6,336 nt of DNA from positions 1 to 6,336 of the forward strand of contig CALCHI010000288.1 of NCBI GenBank assembly GCA_937901285.1, written 5' to 3'. The notes under the pieces are model-generated. The model was not told where the DNA came from, made no database searches, and worked only from the letters and a program-made list of their open reading frames with translations. Shown here piece after piece: positions 5,826 through 6,336 of this stretch. Position 1 is the stretch's first letter; every line of letters starts with the position of its first letter. This DNA is from UBA8437 sp003445035 (GTDB lineage Bacteria > Planctomycetota > Planctomycetia > Planctomycetales > Planctomycetaceae). Both the position numbers and the translations under genes were made by a program.

Positions 5826-6336
5826 ATGCCACGTATCACACGCATCCAGGCGTTCCAGGTCGACCTGCCGCTGCACGAGGGCAGCTACAAGTGGTCGGGT
5901 GGCAAGTCGGTCGAGGTGTTCGACAGCACGATCGTGCGGGTCGAGACCGACGAGGGGGTGACCGGGCACGGCGAGGTCTGTCCGCTGGGACCGTTCTACC
6001 TGCCGGCCTACGCCGGGGGTGTCCGATCGGGGCTGGCCGAACTCGGCCCTCACCTGATCGGTGCCGAGGCCACGCACCTGGACGTGCTGCACCGGCAGAT
6101 GGAACGCACGCTCAAGGGGCACCCCTACGTCAAGACGGGCATCGACATCGCCTGCTGGGACATCCTGGGCCAGGTCTGCGGACGGCCCGTCTGTGACCTG
6201 CTCGGCGGCCGCTACGGCGACGACTTCGTGCTGTACCGGGCGATCTCGCAGGAGGACCCCGACACGATGGCCTCGCGAGTCGCCGGTTACCGGGCCGAGG
6301 GCTATCGCCGGTTCCAGTTGAAAGTCGGTGGTGATC
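5826..6336 (+). CDS. Mandelate racemase/muconate lactonizing family, probable cis-3-hydroxy-L-proline dehydratase (N-terminal 170 residues, cut by window edge)
   Basis: The first 170 codons of an enolase-superfamily enzyme are open to the window end; full members have about 370 residues. Seen: the capping domain with YKWSGGKSVEVFDSTIV (21-37), ETDEGVTGHGE (40-50), CPLGPFYLPAYAGG (52-65), LKGHPYVKTGIDIACWD (96-112, the first MR/MLE signature) and LLGGRYGDD (125-133). The barrel then begins with LYRAISQ (136-142) and RFQLKVGGD (162-170). Lys166 is at the second-strand catalytic position; the usual KxK reads Q-L-K here. The WSGGKS, CPLGP and LYRAISQ block is what I associate with cis-3-hydroxy-L-proline dehydratases, which eliminate water to give pyrroline-2-carboxylate. 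The metal ligands lie beyond the edge, so the active site cannot be completed. The ATG at 5826 fits the family N-terminus; only a weak AGG lies upstream. The divergent reductase neighbour supports the pathway. A hydroxyproline-betaine epimerase is the main alternative. Confidence 0.88.
   Translation, partial: MPRITRIQAFQVDLPLHEGSYKWSGGKSVEVFDSTIVRVETDEGVTGHGEVCPLGPFYLPAYAGGVRSGLAELGPHLIGAEATHLDVLHRQMERTLKGHPYVKTGIDIACWDILGQVCGRPVCDLLGGRYGDDFVLYRAISQEDPDTMASRVAGYRAEGYRRFQLKVGGD

Noticed and set aside
5087..6196. A 369-codon open frame on the plus strand over the reductase and dehydratase
   Set aside because: It crosses both real genes in another frame, and its product is Ser/Pro/Arg-rich with no family features.

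Overview
The window is high-GC bacterial DNA with six protein genes and almost no spare sequence. The mix suggests Planctomycetota or a relative: an exported 7-bladed propeller lactonase, an exported redoxin with a helical C-terminal extension, a Cys-type sulfatase, a lipoprotein or outer-membrane-barrel-like protein, and two hydroxyproline-type catabolic enzymes. This placement is inferred from gene types, not from a phylogenetic marker.

Layout. An exported lactonase-family propeller protein is on the minus strand at 32-1270. Divergent from it, on the plus strand, a secreted thioredoxin-fold protein runs 1436-2467. It is interrupted by a single in-frame TGA at 1652-1654, exactly where the first cysteine of the CxxC redox motif belongs (FFEEG-TGA-PKC). 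A strong hairpin begins 6 nt after this TGA. I read the gene as a selenoprotein with a U-P-K-C active site. A Cys-type sulfatase follows convergently at 2483-3916 (minus). Upstream of it on the same strand are a lipoprotein/barrel-like protein of unknown function (3978-4682) and an ornithine cyclodeaminase/mu-crystallin family reductase (4765-5757). Divergent from the reductase, a mandelate racemase/muconate lactonizing family gene starts at 5826 and runs off the right edge. Its N-terminal half resembles cis-3-hydroxy-L-proline dehydratase.

How the genes may work together. The last two genes make a coherent pair. The dehydratase would convert cis-3-hydroxy-L-proline to pyrroline-2-carboxylate, and the reductase would reduce that to L-proline. 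The redoxin would act outside the cytoplasmic membrane in thiol/selenol redox chemistry. The sulfatase and the unknown lipoprotein have no obvious link to either.

The main discovery candidate is the selenocysteine redoxin. At least three neighbouring genes end in TGA, so UGA is a normal stop here and recoding would have to be context-dependent. No selA, selB, selC or selD gene is in the window, so the Sec machinery must be checked elsewhere in the genome. No RNA genes, mobile elements, CRISPR arrays or long repeats were seen. No stretch of 300 bases lacks a gene.
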